Shown here: positions 46,775-58,355 of the stretch, piece after piece | Position numbering within the stretch: the stretch's first letter is position 1 | Layout of the letters: each line of letters opens with the position of its first letter | Source of the DNA: Petrosia ficiformis | Lineage: Eukaryota > Porifera > Demospongiae > Haplosclerida > Petrosiidae | Length of the DNA stretch: 64,000 nucleotides | Assembly (NCBI GenBank): GCA_947044365.1 | Contig: OX345636.1 | Span: 52,858,746 to 52,922,745, forward strand | Direction: 5' to 3' | Notes under the pieces: model-generated | The model's input: the letters and a program-made list of their open reading frames with translations, nothing else | Told to the model about the DNA's origin: nothing | Databases searched by the model: none | Made by a program: the position numbers and the translations under genes

Positions 46775-48787
46775 TCTTGTGTCACTTACGCGAGTATGCA
46801 TTGTATACATAGTTAAGGAAGTTACACCTTTCCGGGGGGCTTGGTCAATTAATGGGCGTGGCACGTAATAGAACGCGTGCTCAAGCTCTCAGAAAGAAAG
46901 CTGAGTAGCTTACGTAGCAACTGGAACTAATAGCTAGCTATTCTACCCGAAATATATTCCTAAAGTTCTACAAGGTCCATTAAAAGGTAAACAGAGTAGA
47001 TAATCAAAATAATAACTACATGTATAATAGGCTGTTGTGTTTCGGGCAAAGTCAGCCATGATTATTAAATGCTGGACAGGACAAAGCAGTCATAGGGATA
47101 TTTTTTTCTCTCTATATCTTGTTTGCAATATATCTTGTTATAACATATAATTATATAGTTTTAAACCCGTGGGAAAGCAATCACAGGGATGGAAATGTAG
47201 GTCATAAAACAGGTATTATAATGAGTACAGAACTATATATAATTATGTATATACATATACATCACCTGTTGATTGTGATTCTTCTTGTGAATTCTCTTGT
47301 AAGGCCCTATTACGTGATGATCCTAACTGAAGTCTACGAATTGTTGGTCTAATGGGCACTATTAATGGGAGAGGTTTACGAGGGGCTTCCTTTAACAGAA
47401 AATAAGAATAATAAATAAAGATGAAGTGTGAGAGAAAAATACCGTATGTGGGAAAATTATGTGAGTGAAAAATTTCATGAATTTGGCAAATATAATGCCA
47501 TTTGCGAAATAAAAATAGTGAATTTACAATATAAACATGGTGTGCTACAGTAATTAGCAATTCATGAATATTTAAATTCACAAAGGCTCTAACATTTACT
47601 ATTCACGAACATATTCCTTTGCATAATTTTCCCAGCATGCAGGTCTTGCAGGAGGTTGAGTGTAGAATCCCATCATGAATAGGAAGAGGTGATACAGATA
47701 TGTGAATGGATCTGGTAATATTAGTTATGCACTGATAAGCCAATAATTACTTTAGATATGTACCGATAACTAATACCAATCCGATATTATATATACGTCA
47801 TTCTTTCTGAAAATGACCATTTTCTCCATAATTAAGAGTATCATAAAAGCAATTAAGTAATAGTTAGAACACACTTTACCGTGATTACGTGTTTTAATGT
47901 AGCACGAGGGCGGGTCAATAAAGGTCGAGTTTACATAATGCACGAGCCGAAGGCGAGTGCGTTATGTAAACTCGACCTTTATTGACCGCCCAAGTGCTAC
48001 ATTGAAACACACGATGCACTGTCAAGTGTGTTCTAAGTGATTTATTGACGATCTGGTGAACTACCACTGTTGTTGAAGCAGCTTCGTTAGTAGAGGTGAG
48101 CAAAGTGTGCAATAACTATTTATTGCACGCAAAAGTGTGCAATAAGTGATTTAATGGTCAATCACGTGACGCAATATCTGCACTCTGATTGGCCACAGGT
48201 CACATGATCAGCAATAATAATGCTATAATCAGAAGAAATGACATCCGTGGTACACTTATTACAATATCTGCTACACTTTTCAGAAATACCGATACTGATA
48301 CTGGCCGATAATGACCAATAGCGATTACTAATTTGATTATCGGTTCACTACTCATTATTCAATTCACAAGGCAATGACCTCTGTTTAAATACTTCATTGT
48401 TGTGCATTCTTTTTAAAATTTCAAATATGATTTTTTGAATAGAGTGTTTCCTCTAGAACAGTATATCATACATCCTAATAGGGATGAAGACAAAGCCACA
48501 ACGAGTGAGTAAACTGTCAAAGTCATTAATCTCCCATTTTCAGAAAAATACAATTAAATAATTTTTTTCAATTTCATAAATTTGCTTAAGCAGAAACTAT
48601 AAAAAGCACATAGAGATACCCAAGCCTCAATGAAGGTAGTAATGGAAAATAATACATTAGTGAAGCTTTTATGCAATAAAACAGTGATCACCATTGTAAT
48701 CCTTAACTTCATATTTCCAATTGTATTTTAAAATGACATAATTTAACCTGGTTTTCTTAGAGTCGGTCACATATGCGTACATATATG

Positions 48788-48843
<56 letters not shown>

Positions 48844-51800
48844 CATGTATAAACATAATTTTATATACATATTTATATAAGTGGATGCATGGAGATAATT
48901 CTGACAGTGTATGGAGGTTGGTCAGGTGGCAGATTAGACAAAAGAGCAAAAAGGCATGAAAGAAAAACAAAATTAAGATGAGTATTAAAAGAGGGAGGAG
49001 GAGTACATTCATGAAATAACATGTGGTAGATTATAACTAACGGGAAATCTCTGTGCTGGTTTATAGTCAGGAGGAAGATCAGCACTTTCAGATAGTTCAT
49101 AATCACATGTTTCACAATCTATTTGAATTGATATATACATGTAAATAAATGTACATGTAGATATATGTACACATTCATGTAGATAAATGTACCCTGTACA
49201 TGTAGATAAATGTACATGTACATGTAGATAAATGTACATGTAGATATACGTACACATACATGTAGATATATGTACACATACATGTAGATAAATGTACCAC
49301 GTACATGTAGATAAATGTACATGTACATGTAGATAAATGTACATGTAGATACATGTATATGTACACATACATGTAGATAAATGTACATGTACATGTAGAT
49401 AAATGTACATGTAGATATATGTACACATACATGTAGATTCTACATGTATGTGTACATATATCTACATGTACATTTATCTACATGTACATGTACATTTATC
49501 TACATGTATGTGGTACATTTATCTACATTGTAGATAAATGTACCACGTACATGTAGATAAATGTACATGTACATGTAGATAAACGTACATGTAGATATAT
49601 GTACACATACATGTAGATAAATGTACATGTACTATTAGATAAATGTACATGTAGATATATGTACACATACATGTAGATAAATGTACATGTACATGTAGAT
49701 AAATGTACATGTAGATATATGTACACATACATGTAGATATATGTACATGTAATGAAGATAAATGTACATGTACATGTAGATAAATGTACACGTACATGTA
49801 GATATACGTGCATGTACATGTAGATAAATGTACATTAGATATATGTACTGTACATGTACATATAGATAAATGTACATGTACATGTAGATAAATGTACATG
49901 TAGATATTGTACACATACATGTTGATAGATATACATGTACATGTAGATAAATGTACATAATACAGTACAGTATACAATACAGTATAGTACAGTACACTAC
50001 TCAACACTACAGTACAGTATAATACAGTATAGTATAGTATAGAACAGCAGTACTGTACAGTATAGTACAGTACATTACACATGTACATGTATAGTTTGTA
50101 CACATATATTACTCAGCATGTACATGTACCACTGATATTGTTTAGGAAATTTCAATGGATTCCTAAATTACCAAATAAGGAAGTATAGAATACAAATTAT
50201 GACCATATAACAGTGCTGACAGTCACAAAATAGTGATGACATACTGTATTCATAAAAGATTGGTATTAGTTTATGATCAAGTTTCCCTTGTACTGCTGTG
50301 ATAGCATCTTCAAGACATTGATACTGTCCTTGCTATGAAAATATAATAACCATAATATTATGACTGTGTGTGCATGTATGTGTCTGTGTGTGCATTTGTG
50401 AGTGTGCATGCATGTGTGTGTGTAGGAGTGTGCATGTGTGTGTGCATGTATGTGTGTGTGTGCATGTATGTGTGTGTGTGTGTGTGTGTGTGTGCATTTG
50501 TGAGTGTGCATGTATGTGTGTGTGTAGGAGTGTGCATGTGTGTGTGCATGTATGTGTGTGTGTGTGTGTGCATTTGTGAGTGTGCATGTATGTGTGTGTG
50601 TAGGAGTGTGCATGTGTGTGTGCATGTATGTGTGTGTGTGTGTGTGTGTGCATTTGTGAGTGTGCATGTATGTGTGTGTGTAGGAGTGTGCATGTGTGTG
50701 TGCATGTATGTGTGTGTGTGTGTGTGCATTTGTGAGTGTGCATGTATGTGTGTGTGTAGGAGTGTGCATGTGTGTGTGCATGTATGTGTGTGTGTGTGCA
50801 TTTGTGAGTGTGCATGTATGTGTGTGTGTAGGAGTGTGCATGTGTGTGTGCATGTATGTGTGTGTGTGTGTGCATTTGTGCGTGTACATATATGTGTGTG
50901 TGTAGGAGTGTAGATGTGTGTGTGTAGGAGTGTGCATGTGTGTGTGCATGTATGTGTGTGTGTAGGAGTGTGCATATGTGTGTGCATGTATGTGTGTGTG
51001 TGTGTGTGTGTGCATTTGTGCATGTGCATGTATGTGTGTGTGTAGGAGTGTGCATGTGTGTGTGCATGTATGTGTGTGTGTGTGTGCATTTGTGCGTGTA
51101 CATATATGTGTGTGTGTAGGAGTGTGCATGTGTGTGTGCATGTATGTGTGTGTGTAGGAGTGTGCATATGTGTGTGCATGTATGTGTGTGTGTGTGTGCA
51201 TTTGTGCATGTGCATGTATGTGTGTGTAGGAGTGTGCATGTGTGTGTGCATGTATGTGTGTGTGTGTGTATGTGTGTGCATGTGTGTATGTGTGTGCGTA
51301 AGAATATGCATTTGTGTGTGTGTGCATATGCGTATGTGTGTGTAAGTGTGTGGATGTGTGCATGTATGTGTGTGTGTGTATGTGTGTAATGTACTCACAA
51401 TGCCTTCCACTACTAGTTGTCTTCCTGATATACCAATAGAATAGTGTTTAAAAACACTTCCTTGATCATCACTGCAGTATGATAAAAATTAATGAATTCA
51501 CTTTGGTATCTGTGTTTCATAACATCAACATATTTATACTGTACATCTACCTAATAATTATACATGTACATAAGTATATACGTGTAGATAGAAAGATAGA
51601 TATAAAATTATGTGATACATGTAGATAGATAGATGGATGCATGGATAAATGGATAGATAGACAGTTACATGTAGATATATAATAGATGGATGACTGGACA
51701 GAGAGATAGATAAAGGGATGGATGAATAGATGGACGGATGGATAGACAGACAGATAGACATATACGTACATGTGGATAGATAGATAGATACATACTGTAC

Positions 51801-52488
51801 ATGGACACTGGATGAGTGGGGAGAGTTGGCATGCCATCAAAGATCTTTAACCTGCCATTCCCGGTTCTCAAGACTGGGCATTCAGTGTTCAATTTTTCCT
51901 TATTTTCTAAGCCATTGTGGCTGTTCATTTTCTAAGCCATTGTGGCTGCTTATTTTCTAAGCTGTTGTGGCTGCGTATTTTCTAAGTCATTATGGCTGCT
52001 TATTTTCTAAGCCATTGTGGCTGCTTATTTTCTAAGCCATGGTGGCTGGTAATTATTTTTCTAAGCCATTGTGGCTGATTATTTTTCTAAGCTATAGTGG
52101 CTGCTCTAATGTTTAATGAAGCCGTTGTGGCTGCTTGTTTGTTTGCTGTGTGTGTGTTTGTTTGCGCCTTTTGCTAGCATGCTAGACACATGAATTTTCA
52201 TGTAGATAGATAAACAATTAGTTTTGAAAACCAGTCTTGTGGAATTATGATAATTTTCAACAAATGCTTACATGTACATGTACATACATGTACATACATA
52301 CATACATACACATACATAGTTTACATACATACATGCATACATACATACATACATACATACATACATACATGTACATACATACATACATGCATACATACAT
52401 TACTATACATATAGACATACATACACTGTACATACATACATACTCAATATGTATGTTGTACATATATGTATGTATTACACACATACAC

Positions 52489-52584
<96 letters not shown>

Positions 52585-55500
52585 TATCACTAACTCAAAT
52601 CTAATTGTTAATTGATAGCTTTTAGGGTCATGAAAATGTGATACTAAATATGATGCATGATTCCCATGTTGACGTAATAAATCTTCAGCTTGTTGTAAAG
52701 ACAAATCATCAAATACAAACCTGTGAATAATTGAAAGAATGATAATTTACTTACAATATACTTACAATATGGCCTATTTATCAGTTATCCTTTGTGTATA
52801 TGCAAAGGGTTAAGTTATCAGTCTGTCTGTTGTGTGTATACACAAGGGGTTAAGTTATCAGTTCAGTCTGTCTGTTGTGTGTATGCACAAGGGGTTAAGT
52901 TATCAGTTCAGTCTGCAAGTTATCAGTTCAGTCAGTCTGTTGTGTGTATACACAAGGGGTTAAGTTATCAGTCAGTCTGTTGTGTGTATACACAAGGGGT
53001 TAAGTTATTAGTTCAGTCTGTCTGTTGTGTGTATACACAAGGGGTTAAGTTATCAGTCTGTCTGTTGTGTGTATACACAAGGGGTTAAGTTATCAGTCTG
53101 TCTGTTATGTGTATACACAAGGGGTTAAGTTATCAGTCTGTCCGTTGTGTGTATACACAAGGGGTTAAGTTATCAGTACAGTTTGTCTGTTGTTAATTAA
53201 TCACACATGGGCAGGTTCATTGCAGCGTGCAAATTCTCCACAAAAAATTATATTACACATTTGTGTCTCAATCAGTAAAATTCAGTAGTATTAATAATGG
53301 CTGCTATAGGTCTAGTTTCACTATCGTGATAGTATTTAGTATCTATTATAATTATATCATGATAGTTCAAAATTTCACTATTGCCCAGCTCTACCATGTA
53401 CCATTTGGTTTATACAAAGTTCAATAGTTATACCATTTGTAATAAATATACAAATGAAGAAATTGTATTCATTTAGAGTGTCCAAAAATATCAAGTGAGA
53501 GACAAAAATAAATGTAAAAATGATAACTATATTCTGTCCACTCATAAGTGTTTGTTGCTTCTTTGACATTTGCACATTGCCAACAATGCTGTGGGTGTGC
53601 CGAACGTTAATTGACTGCACCCCTCTCAAATAATAGAATTTTCACTGACACACATAATGAACCGATTAATCATCCCAGCCCTACTTTAGATCCATTCTTA
53701 GCAGATATTGTCTACAGTGCTGCTCAGTACGTTTCACTGACACACATAATGAACCACTACATGTACTATCTGGATGTTAAATCCTGGCGAGAACACTGTT
53801 TATATAAAAATATGTACAGTGTATTAGCCAATCAGATTAATTTAATAAGCTAATAAAATTTAGGACTGGTTTAGGATTGGTTTAGGATTGGTTTAGGACT
53901 GGTTTAGGACTGGTTTAGGACTGGTTTAGGACTGGTTTTTTTTTTCAAACATGCAACAGTAAATAATGTACAATATTCTTATTAAGTTATTGTATTACTG
54001 TGTGAGGTACAGTACCTCACATTATTATGTTTACTATACTTCCATTGACTACAGTGTACAATGTACATTGTGAGTTAAGTACACTGTACTTCGAATGTAC
54101 TACACATGTATTACACCATAGTACTATACTATCACATACAAATGTAAAGGAAATTCACACATTACTATGATTATAATACTGAGTAGTACAATTTGTATAC
54201 AGTTGACTATCACCTTACTAAAGTGTAGCTCTTGTCATAGCAATAGGTCTAGTACTGTAAATGTAGTGTATAGCTTAATGTCACATGATTATACTTAATA
54301 AAGTCATGTATTATCAAGAACATCTAGTTACTGTATATATATGTATATAGCATTTTTGAAAAGTCATACTTGTATTTAGCATGTATCAATGTTTGTAATG
54401 AAATAACAATTACCATATTAGTCTATATATCTGTCATTTGCAAATACTTTGGGTTAAGATACTTAATGAATTAGTTTGACAAAATGAGCATATAATGAGT
54501 TTTAATGGAGTGTGTTTATTTAATTAATATAGTCACAAACACATGTACTTGTACATGTACATGTACATGTACATACATATAACAAATAATATTAATTATT
54601 GAAAACATGAACAATGGAGAAAAACTATCATTATGATTGGTTTGTGACAATAATTATTGAAACCCAACATTATATATAGTGTTGTATTATAATTAAAACC
54701 TCAAACCTCTTTTAGTAATAGCGTTGTTTTAGTATGACAATATGAGCACTTTTAGTTAGTACATGTATGACTAGTTTATCACACTTTTAGTTTAGTTATA
54801 ACTAAAAATAATATTAGGCTTACTAAAAGGGTTTTAGTTTTAATTAACTAACTAAAAGTGTCCATTATTGGGCATTTTCATTTTAGTTAGTTATAGTTAT
54901 TGCAGTAGACTTGTAATTTAGTTATAGTTTAGTTAACTAAAAGTCGCAATACCTTACTAAAAGGGGTTTTAGTTATAATAACACTATTTAGTAAGAGTTA
55001 ACTATTAATATAGTTATTATAAGTTATTATGAAATACAGTTCTGTATCATAACTTACAAACATGCATGTTAATAATACAATACCAATGTACAGTGTTTGT
55101 AAAAACAATTATTTTATAAATTTTAATCAATACTTGTACTTGAACAATTATGGAATATTTGTAGAGGAAGCCAATGAAATCTGATATTTAAGAGTATGAT
55201 ACTACAGTTTCCTAAAAACTAGACGCAGTTTACCTCAATAAGATCACCTCTAATTATTATCAGTACTTCATCATTGTTTTAATCTACATTACAAATATCA
55301 TCTCAGCATTCAGTACTCAAAATAGATTTTGAAAGTGTCCAGCAGAAAAAAAACATTATAGACAAAACTAAACTTGATCAGCAAGTTGTGTATTAGGAAA
55401 AAAGACAAACCCACACTATACATAGTCATGGAACTAAAGGTAATTCACGTTCATCTTGTCCTCAGAAAATTGTTATAACTTTTATTAGTTTGGCAGGACC

Positions 55501-56810
55501 AACAATCTTCTTACTTACACCATTTTCATATTCTCATTCTTTTTTTCTGTACATCAAAGTTTCTACCATGCTTGTAGTTAATTGACCAATGAAATTGCTC
55601 AAAATGAGGTTAATAAATCTCATATCAAACCTCCTGGAGAGGTTCAATATTATATTGAAACCTCCCGGGATTATTTTCCCGGGATTGTATAATAATTTTG
55701 TCAGAGTTGTCATTGATTTATTATATATAATGGTTTATAAATTACACATTAAAAGATTATTACCTTCGCCGTGAAGCGTAGGCTAAAGGGTATGACTATA
55801 TACAACTGTAGCTATAATTATTAGCTGTAATTCATAGTGATGCATGTTCTTCTTGAAAATCTGACACCAATTTGTATGCTTGTGATTGAGGTCTTTCAGA
55901 GCTCTAGTGTTTCCTCTCGTATAAGATCGATTCAAAAATAGTTGGGTGGTGTTCTTGCATCGCAATTCGTGAACTTCTTCTTGATAGTGATCGTGATCGA
56001 TCGATTGCTGTTGGAAGACCACACCTTATACTGGAGTGGAGGAGGAGCCGGAAGTCTGCCACATGTAGAGCTCTTTCTGTCATTTGCGATTGACTGTAGA
56101 TCAGTTACTTGTCTAAAGAGTCACAGAAACCCACACTATATATATCCATAGGTTAGTGAAATTATGTATACTGTTGCCACGCGCAATTTGCAAAATGAAA
56201 TGCATTGCTATATAGCATGGTTGAAGTGCGTTATACACCTCGGTACGGTCTCTACTAGATTTATCAAACCTCGTGCCGCCTTCGGCCCTCGGTTTGATAA
56301 ATCTAGTAGAGACCTTTACCTCGGTGTATAACCTATACTTATTCCATAGTTTCATGAGTTACAGTATAATCATTTATGACATTAAACTATACACTATAGT
56401 ACATCATCACATCCTATTTTTGAGGTCATCATAAATGTGAACAGATACAGTTGTAGTTAACCATGCTTCTGGGGAGTAAGGCTAAAAATGTTTTAGTTAA
56501 TTAACTATAACTATACCTAAAATTACAATAAACTGGAATACATTTACAACTAAAAGTGACAATTACTGATTATTGAAACAACTCTATTTCATGTTTGAAG
56601 CTGTCAATTCATACTTTAGAAATATTCATCTATCTTCATTACCAAACAGCTCTTGCTCAAGCCATTTCCCAACAGACAGACATATATTATAATATTACCA
56701 GGCACTATCTGGCCTCTTGGTTCTTTTACTGTCTCTGGGTGGTCTCTTCTGTACCTCAATACTCAAATCATGAGTGTGGGAGTCCAACAGAGACTCACGA
56801 AGTTGTACTT
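46028..56810 (-). CDS. Divergent SH2-domain protein with PPxY motif and C-terminal membrane segment (5' end incomplete)
   Basis: Seven minus-strand exons join in phase: 56810-56699, 52720-52595, 51471-51399, 50332-50245, 49118-49042, 47389-47266 and 46278-46028 (stop). About 283 residues are visible. The SH2 domain runs [54 protein letters not shown] and [12 protein letters not shown]; its first Trp is split across the 56699/52720 junction. SH2 domains bind phosphotyrosine through the Arg of FLVR; here the line is YLVS, so that Arg is missing. After it come PPDY (a PPxY, WW-ligand pattern), a Pro-rich segment ([14 protein letters not shown]) and a hydrophobic stretch of about 40 residues ([20 protein letters not shown]...) with an acidic end, SIDDEDD. 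It is probably a membrane-anchored adaptor. A first exon may be at 58050-57947. Introns are unusually full of minisatellites. Confidence 0.75.
46690..47102 (-). mobile_element. MITE with ATCCCTATGATTGCTTT ends, inverted copy
   Basis: Reverse orientation copy of the 23.6- and 24.9-kb elements: CTATGATTGCTTTTC, a (TA)n tract at about 46733-46771, ATTCTTGTGTCACTTACGCG, GGTCAATTAATGGGCGTGGC and CAAAGCAGTCATAGGGATA. Last intron of the SH2 gene. Confidence 0.7.
47885..48015. mobile_element. Fold-back element with near-perfect long arms
   Basis: GTGTTTTAATGTAGCACGAG, GGGCGGTCAATAAAGG-type and CGAGTTTACATAA arms return inverted as TTATGTAAACTCG, CCTTTATTGACCGCCC and GTGCTACATTGAAACAC. The arms are about 50 bp and the loop about 14 bp (GAGCCGAAGGCGAG). 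Related to 2285-2440 and in design to 56215-56335. In an intron of the SH2 gene. Confidence 0.75.
48789..48836. repeat. (TA)n microsatellite
   Basis: About 48 bases of alternating T and A, followed directly by ACATGTACATGT. In an intron of the SH2 gene. Confidence 0.95.
49130..50100. repeat. Minisatellite of TACATGTAGATAAATG words
   Basis: Nearly 1 kb built from ACATGTAGATAAATGTACAT and ACATGTAGATATATGTACAC, with one inversion point near 49438 that makes a long palindrome (TACATGTATGTGTACATATA on both sides). The last part, 49958-50080, is built of TACAGTA words. Lies between the 50245 and 49118 exon edges of the SH2 gene. Confidence 0.9.
50365..51385. repeat. Minisatellite of TG-rich units, about 70 bp, about 13 copies
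   Basis: Each unit has GTAGGAGTGTGCATGTGTGT, GCATGTATG, a (TG)n run and GCATTTGTGAGTGTGCATG. Copies later in the array have GCATTTGTGCGTGTACATA or GCATTTGTGCATGTGCATG, so sub-families exist. It fills most of the intron between exon edges 51399 and 50332 of the SH2 gene. Long His/Thr/Cys open frames over it are artefacts of the repeat. Confidence 0.9.
51895..52136 (+). repeat. Minisatellite TTTTCTAAGCCATTGTGGCT, about nine units
   Basis: Units of 24-30 bp: TTTTCTAAG(C/T)(C/T/G)(A/G)TTGTGGCTG plus a short variable spacer. Intron of the SH2 gene. Confidence 0.9.
52270..52582. repeat. (CATA)n and (CA)n microsatellites next to an SH2-gene splice donor
   Basis: CATA/CATG repeats at about 52270-52445 and an uninterrupted CA tract at about 52488-52582. 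On the coding (minus) strand the intron begins GTTAGTGATAATTG at 52594 and then runs straight into (TG)47. Confidence 0.95.
52785..53190 (+). repeat. Minisatellite of about 40 bp, roughly ten units
   Basis: Unit: GTCTGTCTGTTGTGTGTATA followed by CACAAGGGGTTAAGTTATCA. Some units lack the first part or carry GTTCA insertions. In the intron upstream of the first SH2 exon; the apparent open frame on the plus strand is repeat-derived. Confidence 0.9.
53860..53940 (+). repeat. 11-bp tandem repeat GGTTTAGGACT, about seven units
   Basis: GGTTTAGGACT alternates with GGTTTAGGATT and ends in a T run. Short, clean and isolated in an intron of the SH2 gene. Confidence 0.9.
54700..54985. mobile_element. 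TTAGTTAACTAAAA-type fold-back repeat
   Basis: Words TTTTAGTTAGTTATAGTTAT, CATTATTGGGCA and ACTAAAAG occur in both orientations. Related sequence is at 23030-23150 and 33835-33980 (ACTAAAATGGAAATTGGT, AATAATGGGC) in intron 2 of kinase genes A and B, and at 56480-56560. Confidence 0.6.
56215..56340. mobile_element. Fold-back element
   Basis: GTTATACACCTCGGTACGGT, TCTACTAGATTTATCAAACC and CTCG return inverted as CGGTTTGATAAATCTAGTAG and ACCTCGGTGTATAAC around a CCGCCTTCGG loop. Same style as 47885-48015 with different sequence. Confidence 0.75.
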
Positions 56811-57672
56811 CTAATAGCAAGAAACATCTGTTATAATTAACCACACACATGTATGTTCATGTTAGTAATGTGTAATACATATCGAATCTATCAATATATC
56901 ATTGATATTGATATTTTCATTCAATATCGTGATACAATATTGGCTTTTGGGTGTATCAACGGCTATCAATACCTAAAAGCAAGTATAACAAGCTAGTGTG
57001 CATAACTTTGATTGATTTCTTTTACCATTTCTTGACAACCACAACCAAACAGGACGTTTATTTACACTTTATAAGAGTTTCAATTATTATTCTAAATATC
57101 GTGATACTGTATCGTATCATGATATTTTTTATAACGATATGCAATACTATTATTTAGTCATATCGCACATCCATAATTCATGTTCACAAACATCATTGAA
57201 TGCGCTAATGTTATAGCAATGAAACAAATTCCTCTCTGTCACCCTGCTCTACTGATGCAAACTTCATTTTTGTTATACATGATTTCAATGTTCTAATGGC
57301 AACACAAAGGGGTCAAGCAATAGTGGAGATAAGAACAGACTTTAATTAGATGTTTACATTATCATTTGACCATTTAGTATAGCTAGGGTTGGGCATAATT
57401 CAACATATCACATATGTTGCAATATTACTCCTTTGCAATCACAGTGTATATATGTATGTGAACTGAATCTGAGAATATCAGTTTCACTTAGATAATTTAT
57501 CTTTCCATGTGGAAAGGACTGAAAGGCGCTTTATCTGCTCGTTTCTATAGCAGATTTTTCCATTAATTTCTAACGAGTTCACTTTCAACTCAATGTATAA
57601 TATATACACAAAAGGAAGCTCAATATAAAAGTAGGAAAATGCAGATATTCATTAAGATTACACCATAGTATA

Positions 57673-57843
57673 AGAGCTCCTTATTTGGCACTGCACAGTT
57701 CTCTGTTTGTGTCAGATAGTGCAATTAATATTATCATTAACAACATTAACTGTTTGTTAATTGGCTCAAGATTATTCCCAATGCCACACACACTAACCAT
57801 AGTTGAACTAATTTGGGACATGCTTCTAAACATCAAAAACTCT
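57673..57843 (+). mobile_element. MITE, CAGWGTTTTTGATAAG family, 5'-truncated
   Basis: Begins within GAGCTCCTTATTTGGCACTG and runs to CATCAAAAACTCTGC. Lies between the possible first exon and the next exon of the SH2 gene. Confidence 0.7.
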
Positions 57844-57946
57844 GCTATACCACCAGCTAGTACAGAAATTAATGTAAATTGTACACACGATCTACCCCAT
57901 TACTAATTACCTTCATTCTATGTATGCATATATAGTAATATTACAC

Positions 57947-58050
57947 CAGTAGATAGTATCCAGGCTGTTAATAAATTGCTGAATTACATGGGCGATGATT
58001 ACATGGTTCATTCCCACCACATTATTAACTCCAGCTTTATCAACAACCAT
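57947..58050 (-). CDS. Candidate first exon of the SH2 gene
   Basis: From ATG at 58050-58048 the minus strand reads MVVDKAGVNNVVGMNHVIIA then HVIQQFINSLDTIY with no stop and reaches a possible donor TG|GTGTAA at 57947, phase 2. Its position opposite the LSM7 start would make a divergent gene pair. I could not find the exon that links it in phase to 56810-56699, so it is only a candidate. Confidence 0.3.
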
Positions 58051-58355
58051 GTTTATAAATAAAAATAGTGATAACCAGATGCTAATGGACTGTTTGACTT
58101 TATATACAGGCTTTATTATACATTAAAAAAAATCATATTCAATAGAATCTGTTCACCATTCTAGAGTCGGTGGTACTATCTCTCGTCATTATATCAACTA
58201 CATGTACGTATCCTGAATTAAACATACACAATAATATCCATAATAAACACACATACAGAATAATATCCATAATAAACACACTCACCTCTCTCGTCGTTTT
58301 GCATTTAGACCATGAGTGAAGCTCCTGTAATTAGCAGATCAATTATTGAGGCAGC
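58051..58355. promoter_or_regulatory. Likely LSM7 promoter/5' leader, possibly bidirectional
   Basis: About 300 bp between the LSM7 start (58356, +) and the candidate minus-strand ATG (58050). It holds a 33-bp direct repeat, AATAATATCCATAATAAACA starting at about 58229 and 58259. A second upstream ATG at 58312 opens a short frame that overlaps the LSM7 start and ends at a TGA at 58366-58368. No TATA box is assigned. Confidence 0.35.

Noticed and set aside
49009..50103. Open frames of 80-194 residues rich in Tyr, Met, Cys and Ile
   Set aside because: Produced by the ACATGTAGATAAATG repeat; only the short segment 49042-49118 inside one of them is a real exon.
50266..51410. Several overlapping open frames of 250-365 residues rich in His, Thr and Cys
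   Set aside because: They are translations of the TG/CA-rich minisatellite in all frames; no codon bias or domain, and they lie in an intron of the SH2 gene.
52792..53088. Plus-strand frame with repeated [12 protein letters not shown] units
   Set aside because: Translation of a 40-bp minisatellite; no surrounding exon structure.
51895..53190. Regularly spaced repeats that could suggest a CRISPR-like array
   Set aside because: Repeats are head-to-tail minisatellites with no unique spacers of constant length, in a eukaryotic intron.
57230..57295. Possible extra minus-strand exon (ITKMKFASVEQ) linking the candidate first exon to the SH2 gene
   Set aside because: It can join 56810 in phase but the donor GTGACA is poor, and joining it to 57947 creates a TGA.
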